This document shows, in pieces, positions 35,401 through 47,352 of a DNA stretch of 64,000 nt (the first letter of the stretch is position 1; each line of letters opens with the position of its first letter). The notes beneath the pieces were generated by a model. It did not search any database. It saw nothing but the letters and a program-made list of their open reading frames with translations, and was not told where the DNA came from. Source of the stretch: Sistotremastrum niveocremeum HHB9708 (taxonomy: Eukaryota > Basidiomycota > Agaricomycetes > Sistotremastrales > Sistotremastraceae); assembly GCA_001630475.1 (NCBI GenBank), contig KV419399.1, positions 828,552-892,551 on the forward strand. Reading direction: 5' to 3'. Made by a program: the position numbers and the translations under genes.

Positions 35401-38400
35401 GAAAGTGGTAGAAAATGCAACTCTCCTAACAAGGCCATGAGCAGACTCGTTTTTCCGGATGCCGTTGGACCACAGATCAAATTCACACGGCCCGTGTGGA
35501 ATTTCAGTTCTCCGTTGACTTCAAGTTTGAACTGACGAATCGCGGGGGCGCTGCTAGGCTTGTCCCAGGTAAAGACTGCATCACGAATGTGAACGGTGGT
35601 AACATCCGCTACCTCCGGGGCGGTGTTCGGAGCCGTTGAGTACAGCTCGCCCTACACAAGGACAACGATGATTGGGGGATGCGTAAAAGGATCAGGAAAA
35701 TTCCTTACGTTATTCAAGAATTCTCCAACACGATCAAGGGAGACCTTGGCTGGAAGATTGAATTAGGGAGATTATTCAGATAATCAGGGACTGGCAGAAT
35801 ACCATCCACGATTTCGGGAATCACCCAGAATATTTGTCCAAGGTACGACTCAAGGCGGCCGAATACCTAAAGAAAAGTGAGTCGTAGAAGATGCGATGTA
35901 ATGAGAACCCGTACCACCATGGACGAAAACAGTCTCGAAGCTGTAAAATACTGTGATCAGTATTGCTTTCGATCACGGCTTGAGTTGCGTAATACCGGTC
36001 AATTCTCCTCCCATTCCAAGAGTCTTTTTTCACAAAAAAATGAGCCATAGTTAGAGCCTTCTTCAAGAGGGTATGACTCACGAAAGTAGCATAAGTCGAA
36101 AGCATCGCGGCAAGAGGGAATAATGCGCTGAGATAGATAAGAACGGCGAAATGAAGGCTCCGAATGTACACACTTCATTGAGTTGTTGCAGACCTGCAGG
36201 ATGGTATTCCAGAATATATACCATAATTCCGCTGCACGTCGTCTCCTATTAGTAATGACGACATCATATCCAAGCTTCAGTTGCTTCACCTGCTCTTTTG
36301 TCTGCGATTTGGGACTCAATCCTAGATTCCCAAGCAAAGAACTTTATCATGCGTAAAGCATTCATCGCTGTTGACACACCGTTATTATAAAGCAGGGAGT
36401 ACAAGCTGACGGGACTATCACGAACTTTGATTCACGGCGCTTAGCCGCGTGTCAGACTAGAGAGTTGGTATATTACTCAGGCATGAGAATGTTGAAGAAA
36501 GCAGCGTTGACGAACAGTTTTCATTTTCTCTCTCTGAAGCCTCATGAGGAGTTTGGATGTATATCCCGGGATTGGAATGCACGCGATCATTACCGCGAAA
36601 CCTACAAAAACACTGCTCCAATTCAGACACGACTTCTCGACATTGATATGGAGGAATAACCGACCTCCATCCCAAGATGGTATAGAGAATTCCTATGCTC
36701 AGAAGCGCCCGGAATACCGACCACACTGAAGGGCAAGACGTGAGCATGACTACTTCGTGGAGGATGATTTGCTGACCTGGTCGAAAGAACTCTTGAATGA
36801 ATCTTATATTATCCATGTCTGAAGTCAAAAAATTGTTGATTTTCCCATAATGATCATCTTGCGTCTTTTTGGCTCCTACTCCATCCGCTTGCTGAATCTC
36901 TGCCGAATCTTCGTCCTCGGGTGTGAGCTGGCTCGAAGAAGCAGCGGGTGTGGAAGTGGTGGAATTCGACGCTCCGTCATCTTCAGTTTTAACTCTCGAC
37001 GCGGACGCTGTCTCGCTGATGACTGTCGCAGAGGTCGCAGGGGATGCCGGAGGCGCGCTTTCAGAAGAACCGGTAATTGCCGAAGGTGATCCCGAGCTTG
37101 TCCACACCGTATCCATCCGCACCCTCAATGAGTGCGTCAGGATGAGCTGAGTCAAAATGGCCTGAAACCGAACATTGACTATATTCTAAGAGGAAGAGAG
37201 TGTTAACAACATTAAAATGGTCTTGGATATTTTTGGCAGTATCTCACCTGGAGATGCAGGGCGAATTCCATTATAAGTGATCCAATGACGGGACCAATCA
37301 CAAGTAACAGGATCCAAACCCAAGTCTCGATCTTCGTTTCCGAGTTGCCTTTTTCAAGGGATCTAATTGTAGTGAGTTCTCAATCACGAAACGGTATGCC
37401 TGCAAAGACGCCTACTTCAAGATACGGTTCGTAGCTATGGCCTCACTAAATTCGTTGAGTGACTGCTCAATATGATATCAGTATTTATTCGCAGAACCGA
37501 ATGGATGAAGTGATGACCTGGAAAGCCCCAATACAACCCATGACAAAGTACTGATTTTCTATACCGGCGTGAGTAATACAACGATAGGCCTAGGTGTGGA
37601 AGCGTACTGAAAATGGAAAGCATGCCCCAGATGAGACTCCTGCTATGCCCCAATTCAACAGGATCTATGAGCTAGTCGAATATTATGAATATATTGCAGC
37701 TGGAGGGCTTGGTGTTAGGGAAATGATGCTCACTGGTGCGCTCTTGGTTGTTAAACTCTTTGTCTGATCATCTAACGTCAGCGCCGGGACTTCGTCCAAT
37801 TGCAAGTTTGATTTTTTGAAGGCAGTATACACGATAGGATCCAAAAAGCTATAACAGGAGTACGAGAGCCAGGAGGCCGTAGCGTGGGGAGGCAGGCTTA
37901 AAGCGGCCTACACGATGCGCTAAACGTCAGTGGTTCTCTAAGATGGAGGGGCTGAAGGACAGACTTCAGAATCTTCAGGATATCCCTTTCGAGGGAGAAT
38001 TATGGGGATAATGAATCCTGATACTCCAAGCAAAGCCAAACGAATCCATCCCGAAGGGCCATTCTGCTCGTCGGCTGAGCCCTCACCAACAGCGAGAGGG
38101 AAAATATCGCGGACGATATATATGGAGAAGGCAACAAAGTGAATAAATGAGAGATGCGAGGACAATAAATATCTCGAATCTCTCGGTCCTAGTAGGGTAA
38201 GAACGGACAATGCAGCACCGTAGAGCTAGAATGAGAATAAGCATGAGCCGATAGCTGCCGAAAATATTTGTAGTCACCGAATAAACAATGAAGAAGATGT
38301 TTAGCTGTTTTTCCGTTTTTCCTTGTAGAAAGAATAAAAAGACAGAGATTGCAAAAAGGGCTGAAACGACGGCCAGTCGGATCGACTGAAAGACATTCCA

Positions 38401-38583
38401 AGACCGACGCTCTATAATGATGGAGGTCTTTACACTGGAGCTAGGTGCCGATGGATAGGTTCCCCATAGCCCCCGGATTCTTTCTACTATCAGGTATAAG
38501 CCAGAGAGGATACTTGTGCCAAAGATAATGTATCTCAGATCCCACGAAGGGTTTCTGAACGAGTAGTCGAAAATACTGGCCAT
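32406..38583 (-). CDS. Full-length ABCC/MRP-type ABC transporter 2
   Basis: ATG at 38583 ([11 protein letters not shown]) to TAA at 32408-32406, in many exons with short introns at positions that largely match its three paralogues. Domains: hydrophobic N-terminal helices (38583-37950), first membrane domain, domain 1 with [17 protein letters not shown] near 35460 and [20 protein letters not shown] near 34940, a charged linker ending [19 protein letters not shown], second membrane domain, and domain 2 with [15 protein letters not shown] near 33140, [14 protein letters not shown] near 32850 and [11 protein letters not shown]. The C-terminus is about 45 residues after the H-loop VAHRLQTVM. Active export of organic anions, conjugates or peptides is the family role; substrate unknown. 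No frameshift noticed. Confidence 0.92.
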
Positions 38584-40375
38584 ATCACTCTAGTTTTTCC
38601 GGGTCTGTAACAGTGAAGCGGAGCACAAGAGCAGGGGTGATTCCTGAGCTGATCACTGCGGCCTTATATGTTCTGGTTCGAGAACGTATCAAAGCGCTAG
38701 GCTGCTAGCAACCTCCTGGGGCTAAGTTTGCTCAGACCGCAGCACTTCCACGTCCCGCCGAAAATCCACAGCAGGGGAGACCGTGACGATGGTCAATGTA
38801 CAGTCAATGGCAAGCCACGCGGTGCATTTGATGGTGTTCGAATAAAGAGACTGCGGGAAGCGGCCGACTGCCGAGAAGCGGACTTGTGATTGTGATTGTG
38901 ATCGGACCCTGGTGCTCCAAAACAGCCGCGCGCATAAACCGAGATCCGGAACCGTCATTAGGGGTCGTTAACGGAGCCGGGAGGTTCGATAAGCTATCGA
39001 GGCGATGCCGAGCGTGCCGACGACCATATACGGTATTTACTTAGAGATCCCGCAATCATGATGTAAATTTGAAACCCCGACCCATGAATATCACCGGAAA
39101 CAGTAAGCGGCGTCTATTGTTATCGAGAAAACACTAAAAGAGGCTTTAAACTCCGCTTCGGGCTTCTCGGGCGACAAACTTGGGAGCCGGGTTTCGCAAT
39201 TGAGGTTGCAGGATTGATGTTTGGGAGCTTGATAATTGTCCATAGTCTTTTTTAACCGGTACACGAGTCGCATTATATCAAATCATTAACTGACAACAAA
39301 TTTTATTGCATCTTTAAGTGATCTTTTTGCATGGAACAGAGCAAAAAGTCGCAAAATGGGGTCCGGGGCATCGCCCCGGGAGGCGAAAAATTTGGATTTA
39401 CAGATAGAAAGAGCACAAAAGGGACTAAGATAATCAACATATTTGTTTGGGTTTTCCTCTTTCGCTCATGGAATTTATTCATCTGATATATTGCTCTTGT
39501 GAAGCTTAGTGTGGGCATGTCTCTTTCATTCTCGCCGCTTGCGGCGATTTTTTTTTCCAAAAAAAATACCTGGAATAGTGTGAAATTCCCCTATAATTTT
39601 CAGCATAAACCGAGCAATGCTCATCCATCGAACCGCCAACAACGCTCAATGAAAGAGACCCACGGCGCCGCGAGGCGCCGGAAGCGCCCGAGCAAGCCGG
39701 ATTTTCGGAGCTCTCGGACATAACAGCTGCCGTGTCCTGTCGAGGCTCGCGCCGAGGAAAACACTATGTATGGAAGGAGATCAAGGGTTTTGATTTGATA
39801 AATACCATTTACAGGTCTCGATAGCTCTCGCTAATCAGCTCGATAGCATTAAATCAATATATTTATCATTTTCTCTCTATTTGTCCTCGCTTCCCTCTTT
39901 CCTCTTTTGGGGTTTAATTTTTCCCCTTTCCGCGACCTCCCGATATCGTTATCGAGCCGTCATTAGATCCCGCCAATTTGTATCCCCGGGACTCCCACTC
40001 GCAGAATCACACGTGCTCGTCTCTAGTCAATATTAATGATCCATTTGCGTTTACTATGGGATGGGCGACCGATGTCTATCGGAAAATATTCAGCCGGAAT
40101 AACATGCAAATACACTACAAAGCTGGATGGAAAGCATCAAAAGCACGAAAGCGAACACTGAAACGCGACGTAATGAGATAATAAAAGAAAATGATTGGCT
40201 AGAAATCCACACTGACATAGCGCCTGCACATAGTGAAGATCATAGCAGTCATCGTGTGCTTCTAATGGCGAATATTGGGCGAGTCCATCACACGTCGACA
40301 ATAGAGATGAGGCAATACTCGTCTGAGATTGCCTCCCAGACCTTGCAAAGGTGTGATACGGAGGATGACAAGTAC
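38584..40375. other. 1.8 kb AT-rich region without a gene
   Basis: The first part contains the promoter of ABCC 2. The remainder is AT-rich with no open frame of note and an irregular base composition unlike its neighbours: poly-T/poly-A runs (39549-39567), a GC hairpin GGGGC..GCCCC near 39364-39380, and scattered CTCGATAGC words. It looks like decayed transposon sequence, but I could not find paired ends or a target duplication. Confidence 0.45.
39519..39659. repeat. Short inverted repeat in the AT-rich gap
   Basis: GTCTCTTTCATT at 39519-39530 is repeated as its exact complement at 39648-39659, with about 117 bases between. Smaller hairpins (CGCCGC/GCGGCG and a T-run/A-run pair) lie inside. 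It could be the end of an old element or a structured RNA; I cannot tell which. Confidence 0.35.
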
Positions 40376-42713
40376 CTAGTGCCCGTCCAGATGTCGCAAT
40401 ATCTCAGGGACTGTTATTCTCGAGGGAACATGATACTCCCAGCATGACATGCACAACGACCAGAGTTGAGGATATGACATAAATATTTTCGGAACGTTGG
40501 TGGAGCTGATGGGTGACTTGAGCGACCGTTCGAAAGGACGAAGACCAGCCAGGATGGCGGCAATAACGTTGGCATCTGATTTACAGAACGGGTACGGCAC
40601 GATCAAGCCAATCAATTCCTGACAAGCAGTTTAGTGGAAAAGAATTGATTTATGACGAAAGACCACTGACAAGGACAAAGCACCCGAACGCCCAAACATC
40701 GGTCTCACGATTTGATTTCGGAGGTTTCAGGTCCTCTTCAGACACTTTTAGGAATAGTTCGGGAAATAGTTCGGGAGCCATCCATCTCGTTGTGCCATGG
40801 ACACCGGTCGTCGAGGTGGTAATATGTTCCGAGGAAAGGTTCAAAGAATCGTCGTCCAGGATTGCAAGGCCAAAATCGGACAAAAGCGGAGTACCACACT
40901 CGCTCATAAGAACGTTTCCCTAATACGAATTTGAACCTGCCTTACTTGACTTCGAGAAGAAAATAATACCGATTTAATATCACCGTGGATGATTTGATTA
41001 TCATGAAGATATTGCAGACCTTCAGCAACACCACGGATCTGATAACACACACAGTGAGCGTCTGTACTGAAGTACTCAAGAGCATCAGATCAAAAATACA
41101 CACAATGGCAACGTTATCGATCCCCGGATGATCCTTTACGTACTGCGTAGCAGTTCCATGCTGCATCCACGGAGATATCAATGATATTCGATCCGGCTCT
41201 CCTGAATGGGATTCATTCGCATGTTGGAAGAAGCAAAATCCCAAAAATGGAAGAACATTCGGATGAGTCACTCTTGACCAGACTTTCATCTCGCGCTGAA
41301 TTTTCTGGCCAACAGTTATCGCTGAGTACTTCACATACTTAGCTGCATACTGACCTTTGTGAGGTGACGGTGCTGCTGCCGCTCACCATCCGCGTCAACC
41401 GCTCTTTTCCCTTTTGCTTTAATCACTTTAACAGCTACAGCCGCTCCTTGCATATCTGCACAGTAGATGTCACTTTGACCTCCATTGGCTGTAGGGAATC
41501 GAGCACCATCAGGGAAAGTGATGCAGCTCGTCAAATCTAGAGCTGCGTCGGAAAGAGAGCTGGTGGTCGATGATGTGCTGTCTAGTCTAACTGGGGGGCT
41601 CGTGGGGCGTTTCGAAGAGCAGGGCTGCACCGTGGTCTCATCAAGAGGCCCGGGGTACCCGAGAGTAGCGTCACCGATAGAAGATCCAGTCGAGGCTGAG
41701 GCAGGACGGCATCCTCTCGGCCTAGATTCAGTTTGAAGAGACAACGGGGTGGGCCTTGGTCTATGCAAAGAGAGGGAAGAACGAACGTGTTGGGGACGAG
41801 AAGGAACTAAAGGAGATGTCGAAGTAGATCGGGCAGGTGAACTAGCTGGGGTGCTACAGGAGGTCGTAGAGCTTGTTTCGCGTCGGGGAACATTGCTTGC
41901 CGCATATGACGTGACAGTAGTAGAAGCAGGATGACGCTCTGATTTAGACGATAGATGTGGAGGAGGAGGTAGAGGGAAAGGGGCTGTAGGAGATATACGA
42001 TGCGTAGCTATCTCTGGTGGGGGAAGCCTTGACGCAGGGTAGGTGGCCCCGGGCCACCTAACCGTGACATGATCTTGAGCAACTGATTCCGCTCTAGACT
42101 TGCAGTCTGGGCGATCCAAAGTCGACACGGCACTTCCACCAGGGCTAGGTGCACGATCGAAGGCCGTCTCGGCGATAGCTGACGAATTTGTTATGGAACC
42201 GAGTTGGCCACCCAAATCGCGTCCTGCGACGTTCCACTGCTGTACCGCGACGAAAGGCGACGGATGCGTGGGCAATGGGGTTGAGGGTGGCGCTGAGGAG
42301 GCTGACGACGAGAAGGGCGATGCTACTTCGCGAAGTCCCCCCAGTCTTCACGCAAGATCAAGCCGTGATCGGTGGGCGCGCACTTTATCATCAGCCTCCT
42401 CCTCCCCCGAGTCCCCTGGGTCTTCTCCAAAGCGTGGCTTAGGCTCGCCATCGCGTACGCGGATGCTTTGATATCCAGCGTTGATCTGTTCATTTATCAA
42501 AGCAATTGTCTCTTCGTCGTGCGTTCTGCGACGCTCCTTTGCTCCACGAAGATAGTGCCTGTATGCAGATTGAAGATACAGAGGATCTCCTGGGATCTTG
42601 TTTGCGAGCACGATTTCGAGCTCTTTCTTGGGCTCTGATTCCTGCGTCTGAAACAACCGATTCCGGTATGCGCGGAATTCCTGGATCCAGGGCGCATGTT
42701 GGTTCAGACTCAT
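40376..42713 (-). CDS. Ser/Pro-rich protein kinase, HGD type (kinase 2)
   Basis: Starts at the ATG at 42713 (MSLNQHAPW) with a charged, helical N-terminal exon, then a long Ser/Thr/Pro-rich, probably disordered exon (about 42290-41345), then the kinase domain: GGQSDIYCAD loop, AVAVKVIKAK, SLISPWMQHGTA, IIHGDIKSGNVLM, LSDFGLAIL and TTRWMAPE. It ends ILRHLDGH at 40376 without TPR units. The splice between the first and second exon was not fixed exactly (donor near 42382), and an alternative upstream ATG at 42955 exists. Related to kinases 3 and 4 but more divergent. Function beyond protein phosphorylation is unknown. Confidence 0.8.
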
Positions 42714-43264
42714 AACAAGTCACGAGCGAAAGGAAGGGAAAAGAATGAAGACGAATTTGCTGCAGATGAAATGGATGCGATAATCGAGGCCTGGTCGTGT
42801 ATATCGAAGAGACGAGAACGATCGTAGTAAGAGGTTGTGGGCCTTGAGGCGGCCTCATGTCTGTTGTGCAACAACCTTAGGACCCTGTGATGTGCGAACG
42901 AGCTGCCACCCTCGGGTACCGTTGAGTGTACCCAGTACGTGTTCGTGAAGCTCATAGTTCCAGATTGCCAGACAGACTCGAGAGCTCTGAGATATCATGC
43001 GAATGATGGTGCGACTCAGGCCTTAGGCCTCATGAACTTCAGACTCCGCTACATCAGGTACAAGACTGTACAAGATCGGGCGTGCGCAGTGCAATAAATC
43101 GTAGTATATGTAGCTGTCTGGTTTATCACTATCGGAACGCTATAGGTTGAAGGACATGCAGTGTATAGGATAAAATAACAAATCTTCAAAGGAACAACCG
43201 AACGACAAAACAAGGAAAGCTACGAAAAAGCACAAATGTGGCGAAATACAGCAGGCAGATTTAC
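42714..43264. other. Intergenic, promoter side of kinase 2
   Basis: About 550 bases including the promoter of kinase 2 and the 3' flank of kinase 3. The part next to 42713 stays open to 42955 in another frame, but its translation looks like UTR. Confidence 0.4.
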
Positions 43265-44997
43265 TCAGGTTCGAAGGAATTCCAAAATATCAGGAACGGT
43301 AATTCGCGAAGGAGGGTCGAATGCCCAACAACAAAGACATAGGTGCCAAAGTTCCGGATATCTGACAAAAGGGTACGGAACTTGATTGGTAGGACACTCG
43401 TACGGAAGACGTTGCTGCATGATGGCAGCCATGGCGTTGAGGTCCGTCCTGCTAGTCGCGTACGGCACCTGGAGCGTGAACAATTCCTGGAGAGGATGAT
43501 TAGGGACCATCTTATAAATCTAATAGAAAGCGGCTGACAAGGACGAAACAGCCAAAAGCCCAAACATCGGTCTCTTTGGTTGATTTCTGTGAATCCGCGT
43601 CGTGTTGGAAAAATTCAGGTGCCATCCATCTCGGCGTCCCATGGGAAGTACCAGTTGTAGTTGTCACGTGTTCGTTGGTAAGGCCCAAGGAATCGTCTTC
43701 CGCGAGGGTCGCCAGTCCAAAATCGGCTAACACTGGAACGCCATTATCTGTCATCAGTACGTTTCCCTATAATTAAAGACGGAGATCAGATCAAGTTTGG
43801 TTCGCTTTCTAGGAAACTAATTTACTGATTTTATGTCTCCGTGTATGATCTGGTTCTTGTGCAGATGGTGCAGGCCTGCAGCGACGCCACGGGTCTATCA
43901 AGACGGTAAATGCCGGTAGTGAAGTAGATAAATTCGTCAATACATACAATAGCAGGCCGGTCTGCTTCGGGATGTTTCTGCACGTATTGTCTAGCAGTCC
44001 CGTTATCCATCCAAGGAGAAATCAATGATAGTTGACCCGGATCTCCCGCGGGCGACTCATTCGGGAACTTGAAGAAGCAAAAGCCGAGGAATGACAGGAC
44101 ATTCGGATGAGCTAGTCTTGACCAGAGCTTCATTTCGCGATTGATTTTCTAAAGTATAGATTTAGCATAGCACATAAGTCGTGATAATCAGGTGCAGACC
44201 TTGACGAGATGCCGGTGCTGCCGATCATGATCCACTCCTGGCTCCCTCCTCACTTTGGCTTTCATCACTTTTACAGCCACGGCCCTTCCCTCCAAATCCG
44301 CTTGATAGACGTCACTGTAACCACCACTTGCTTTTGGAAAGGGCACCGCATCAGGGTAAATGACAAGATGTGTTAAGTCCATCATGGAGTCAGTATTCGA
44401 TGAGCGTGACGAGCCGACACTTATCCTGGGAGAGGGTCGGGAGTGAGAGAAATAATGAGAAGATGACGCGTCGGACTGTGTACGGCTTTCAGTTGAGGGA
44501 CGAGGCGGAGCTTTAGAGAACAAGCCATTCGACTTCGGAAGAGCCGGGTTGTCCATCCGATGAGATTTGAGAAGCATGGTATCCTCCAAGCCTCGCGTCC
44601 GCTCGCCTCCCTTCTGCCTTTCACTGGACTCCTCGCCATCTTCCTCTCCATCCATCCTATGAAATCGGTCATTTGTTACTCGATGTGGCCCGTGAGTTCG
44701 ATCGGTTACAGGCTGTTCATATCTTGGCTTATATTCTCGCTGACTCAGCGATTGTTCGGTTTGTCGCGATGATGAAGATGAAGTAGTCGATGTGGTTGAA
44801 GGGTAACGAGGCAAACTGCCTACGGATGATTGGGCTTTGGGTTTAGGTTCCCACCAAGGCAGTGGGCCCTGAGGTTCCCCCCATTTCGCATCGACAACCC
44901 GAGAAGTGGATCGTGGCGATTCATCGTTGGCAACAGATAGTCGTTGAAAGGAATGGGAAAGGGTAGATGACGTGTCCGGACTCTTCGTGGTACTAAT

Positions 44998-45202
44998 TGT
45001 TAGGTTTGTGTTTGTTTGGTCAAGTCGCGTAGTCGTAGATAGATTTGTCACGTGTGTTTGTAGTTATTTGTGCGCGAATATCAACATCCCGTCACCCTCT
45101 CTGTGCTCGCGACTGGCCCTGCCGTCGCCTCTGTGTTCGTTCCTGCTCTTGCGGAACCTCTGTGCTTTTCTCTCCCCATCTCAGTGTGCTCTAATCCTAA
45201 CA
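44998..45202 (+). repeat. 5' LTR
   Basis: 205 bases, TG...CA ends, identical by eye to the copy at 46518-46722. Confidence 0.95.
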
Positions 45203-45214
45203 GGTTATGAGCCC
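45203..45214 (+). other. Primer-binding site, half initiator-Met tRNA type
   Basis: GGTTATGAGCCC directly follows the LTR and is complementary to GGGCUCAUAACC, the anticodon stem-loop of initiator Met tRNA, not to the tRNA 3' end. Priming by an internally cut initiator tRNA is known from Drosophila copia and relatives. Confidence 0.8.
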
Positions 45215-45440
45215 TGGTGCTCCCTGATTCCCTCCATCATCTGAGTCTTCTGTGCCTGGTTCTTCAACAACCAACTTCCATATTCAGCATCCTTTTCTCA
45301 TCATCTCCTTCCCATTCCATCATCCCTATCCTCATCATCTTCATCAACTCTATCCCCCTTATAATTGGTCCCTGGATTTTTCTCACACATCCATCATCAA
45401 TCCCTTATTCGTCCAACTACTATCTTCATTCGTCCACATC

Positions 45441-46448
45441 ATGACTGCGACCAACACCTCTCTCAACTCTGCCATTGCAGCAGCTTTTGCTCATGAAGCC
45501 AAACTCACCGAGGACAACTATGTCACTTGGTTGCAATGCTGCCACATGTTCTTTTGCGGAGCTGGCGCAGCCTATCTTGCCGAAGACCCTCTTCCTGCTA
45601 CCGTTCCTGACGACAAGAAAGGAATCGATGGCCAATTGGTCTGGTGCATCTATCAAGCGCTATCTCCGGAATTGCGCTACATCGTTCTCGGTAAAAAGTC
45701 TGGCTTAGACTGCTTGAAGGCCATTGCGACGTATTTCGGTCGTTCAACCCTTCCGCGTCGATGGGCAGCACGAGGTGAACTTTATAGTGTTGTGCATGAT
45801 CCGTCTAAGCCGATTTCCGTTTTCTTGAACGAAATCACTCGCATTCGGAAGACGCTCGAGAACCTCAAGTGTGTCATCGATGATGTCCAAATCACTGATG
45901 TCATACTGTTGCGCCTCCATCCTTCCTATCACACCCTCCGCACCACTATCACCTCCACTGCTGCAAAGGGCGGCAAGGATATTGACCTTTCTGAGCTCAC
46001 CAACATTCTCTCCTCCTCCACCGTCACCTTACCCGATCCAGACGCAAGTGTCACAGTCAAAGTCGAAGACACTTCTGCTGGCCTCCCGCAGATGGCACAA
46101 GCTGCCCGTACTCTTCCTTCCCGTCATTTGCCTTCATCTTCATCTTCCCCCGGCCATCGTCCAGCGATTCTCGATGAGGGTCAATATCATTGGTGCGATC
46201 CTCAAAACGAAAACGCATGTTTCCGTTGTGGACGTCAGGGTCATGTTGCTCACTTCTGCATTGTTGATATGCCATCAGAAGTGAAAGAGTGGGTTATGAA
46301 GCGGCCATCCCGTTCCTCTCGGAACAATCGACAAAGTGCCCGTGAAGCATCCGCTCATGGATACTCGGCACAGGGACAGGATCCAGACTTCTCTGAGTCT
46401 GCAGAATCTGCTCAGTTCTTTGCTGGTGTAGGACCCCTTCATATCTGA
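45441..46448 (+). CDS. Gag-like protein with CCHC zinc knuckle
   Basis: From the ATG at 45441 (MTATNTSLNSAI) to the stop at 46448, 335 residues. The N-terminal two thirds have the helical pattern of Copia-type gag of the UBN2 kind (NYVTWLQ, ALSPELRYIVLG, LNEITRIRKTLENL). A CX2CX4HX4C zinc knuckle, CFRCGRQGHVAHFC, follows near 46217-46258 for nucleic-acid binding. The frame stays open upstream to 45252, but that part is probably leader. There is no pol domain. The stop precedes a Ser/Glu-rich tail of the kind that often leads into protease, so the element may descend from a full Copia. Confidence 0.9.
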   Translation: MTATNTSLNSAIAAAFAHEAKLTEDNYVTWLQCCHMFFCGAGAAYLAEDPLPATVPDDKKGIDGQLVWCIYQALSPELRYIVLGKKSGLDCLKAIATYFGRSTLPRRWAARGELYSVVHDPSKPISVFLNEITRIRKTLENLKCVIDDVQITDVILLRLHPSYHTLRTTITSTAAKGGKDIDLSELTNILSSSTVTLPDPDASVTVKVEDTSAGLPQMAQAARTLPSRHLPSSSSSPGHRPAILDEGQYHWCDPQNENACFRCGRQGHVAHFCIVDMPSEVKEWVMKRPSRSSRNNRQSAREASAHGYSAQGQDPDFSESAESAQFFAGVGPLHI

Positions 46449-46508
46449 CAGCCTTTTGCCTGAAACGGTGGGAGTTATGGTTTGCTTTTTCCGCTTCCTT
46501 GCCTCAAC

Positions 46509-46517
46509 AGGTGGGAG
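46509..46517 (+). other. Polypurine tract
   Basis: AGGTGGGAG immediately precedes the 3' LTR, where plus-strand synthesis is primed. Confidence 0.75.
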
Positions 46518-46722
46518 TGTTAGGTTTGTGTTTGTTTGGTCAAGTCGCGTAGTCGTAGATAGATTTGTCACGTGTGTTTGTAGTTATTTGTGCGCGAATA
46601 TCAACATCCCGTCACCCTCTCTGTGCTCGCGACTGGCCCTGCCGTCGCCTCTGTGTTCGTTCCTGCTCTTGCGGAACCTCTGTGCTTTTCTCTCCCCATC
46701 TCAGTGTGCTCTAATCCTAACA
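46518..46722 (+). repeat. 3' LTR
   Basis: 205 bases matching the 5' LTR; followed by the CTAAT target duplication. Confidence 0.95.
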
Positions 46723-47352
46723 CTAATTCTACTGGAAAAGTGCGGTGGTGGTGGCGGTGGTGGCGGCGGAGGAGCTTCTTTCTCTTCATCAGAATATATC
46801 TGAACAAATCGTTGTGGAGGTCGTAGCGGTGGCACTGCTGGTACATCTTCCTCTCTCTCCGCCCAACTGCCATAGGAAGTGTTGTAAGTATGACTAGTGT
46901 AGTGTTTGGGCCTTGAGGTGGGTGTGCCGTTGTAGTAAGAAGAAACGCCATGGTGGGAAGGATGTGTACAGATTAAAGGATCAATAGATGACGAGCTTTC
47001 GTCCTGTGGATCGTTAAACCTCTGAATATATCGTAGCACTCCCAAGCATGCTTACCGGCATCTGATACATCGCAGCTTGTCGTGCCATAAATTCATGATC
47101 ATGTTCGATAGCAGGGCTTTTCCAAGTTATGGCCTCGAAATCTAGGCTGCTTTCTTGATACATCCTCGATAGCTCGCCCCGTCCACGAAAATGATCAGAG
47201 AGGAGTTGCGTCGTGTCCTTCGAATAAAGAGAGTTGGAAGAGCTTCCTCGCTCTTGTGGCTCTTCATCAGCTCGACGCCATTGGACTTTGCCCTGTCGGA
47301 TTTCCTTGACCCAATTGCCATTGGGCTCATCGTCTCGAGATGTGAATGACAT

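Larger units (their letters stand above)
44998..46722 (+). mobile_element. Gag-only LTR retrotransposon (Copia-like, non-autonomous)
   Basis: Two 205-base LTRs beginning TGTTAG and ending CTAACA flank a 1.3 kb interior with one gag-like gene and no protease, integrase or reverse transcriptase. The target duplication CTAAT is at 44993-44997 and 46723-46727. A primer-binding site (45203-45214) and a purine tract (46509-46517) are both in place, so the element has the signals needed for mobilisation by enzymes supplied elsewhere. Size and content fit the TR-GAG/TRIM class. The LTRs look identical by eye, so the insertion is recent. Confidence 0.95.
43265..47352 (-). pseudogene. Protein kinase 3, split by an LTR retrotransposon
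   Basis: A close paralogue of kinase 4, beginning at 47352 (MSFTSRDDEPNG) and ending DILEFLRT at 43265. Exon 2 is interrupted at 46723 by a 1,725-base element; on the kinase strand the frame hits a stop about nine codons into the LTR. On the other side of the element the same exon resumes at 44997 after the duplicated five bases, in the same frame (Ser-Arg-Ile-Ser, then Thr-Thr-Lys-Ser), so the gene was intact before insertion. The kinase domain itself is complete: GGYSDVYQAD, AVAVKVMKAK, IIHGDIKSGNVLM, LADFGLATL, PRWMAPEFF. A ten-Pro run (about 46740-46772) lies just upstream of the break. Either a null allele or a truncated kinase started from an ATG in the LTR. Confidence 0.9.

Noticed and set aside
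38660-38700. tRNA-like B box GGTTCGAGAAC
   Set aside because: No matching acceptor stem or A box at the right distance.
41485-41934. Plus-strand frames opposite kinase 2
   Set aside because: Shadows of the Ser/Pro-rich coding exon on the other strand.
45252-45440. Longer gag start at 45252
   Set aside because: The upstream part is Ser/Ile/Pro-rich low-complexity translation of a CT-rich leader; the ATG at 45441 begins the gag-like sequence.
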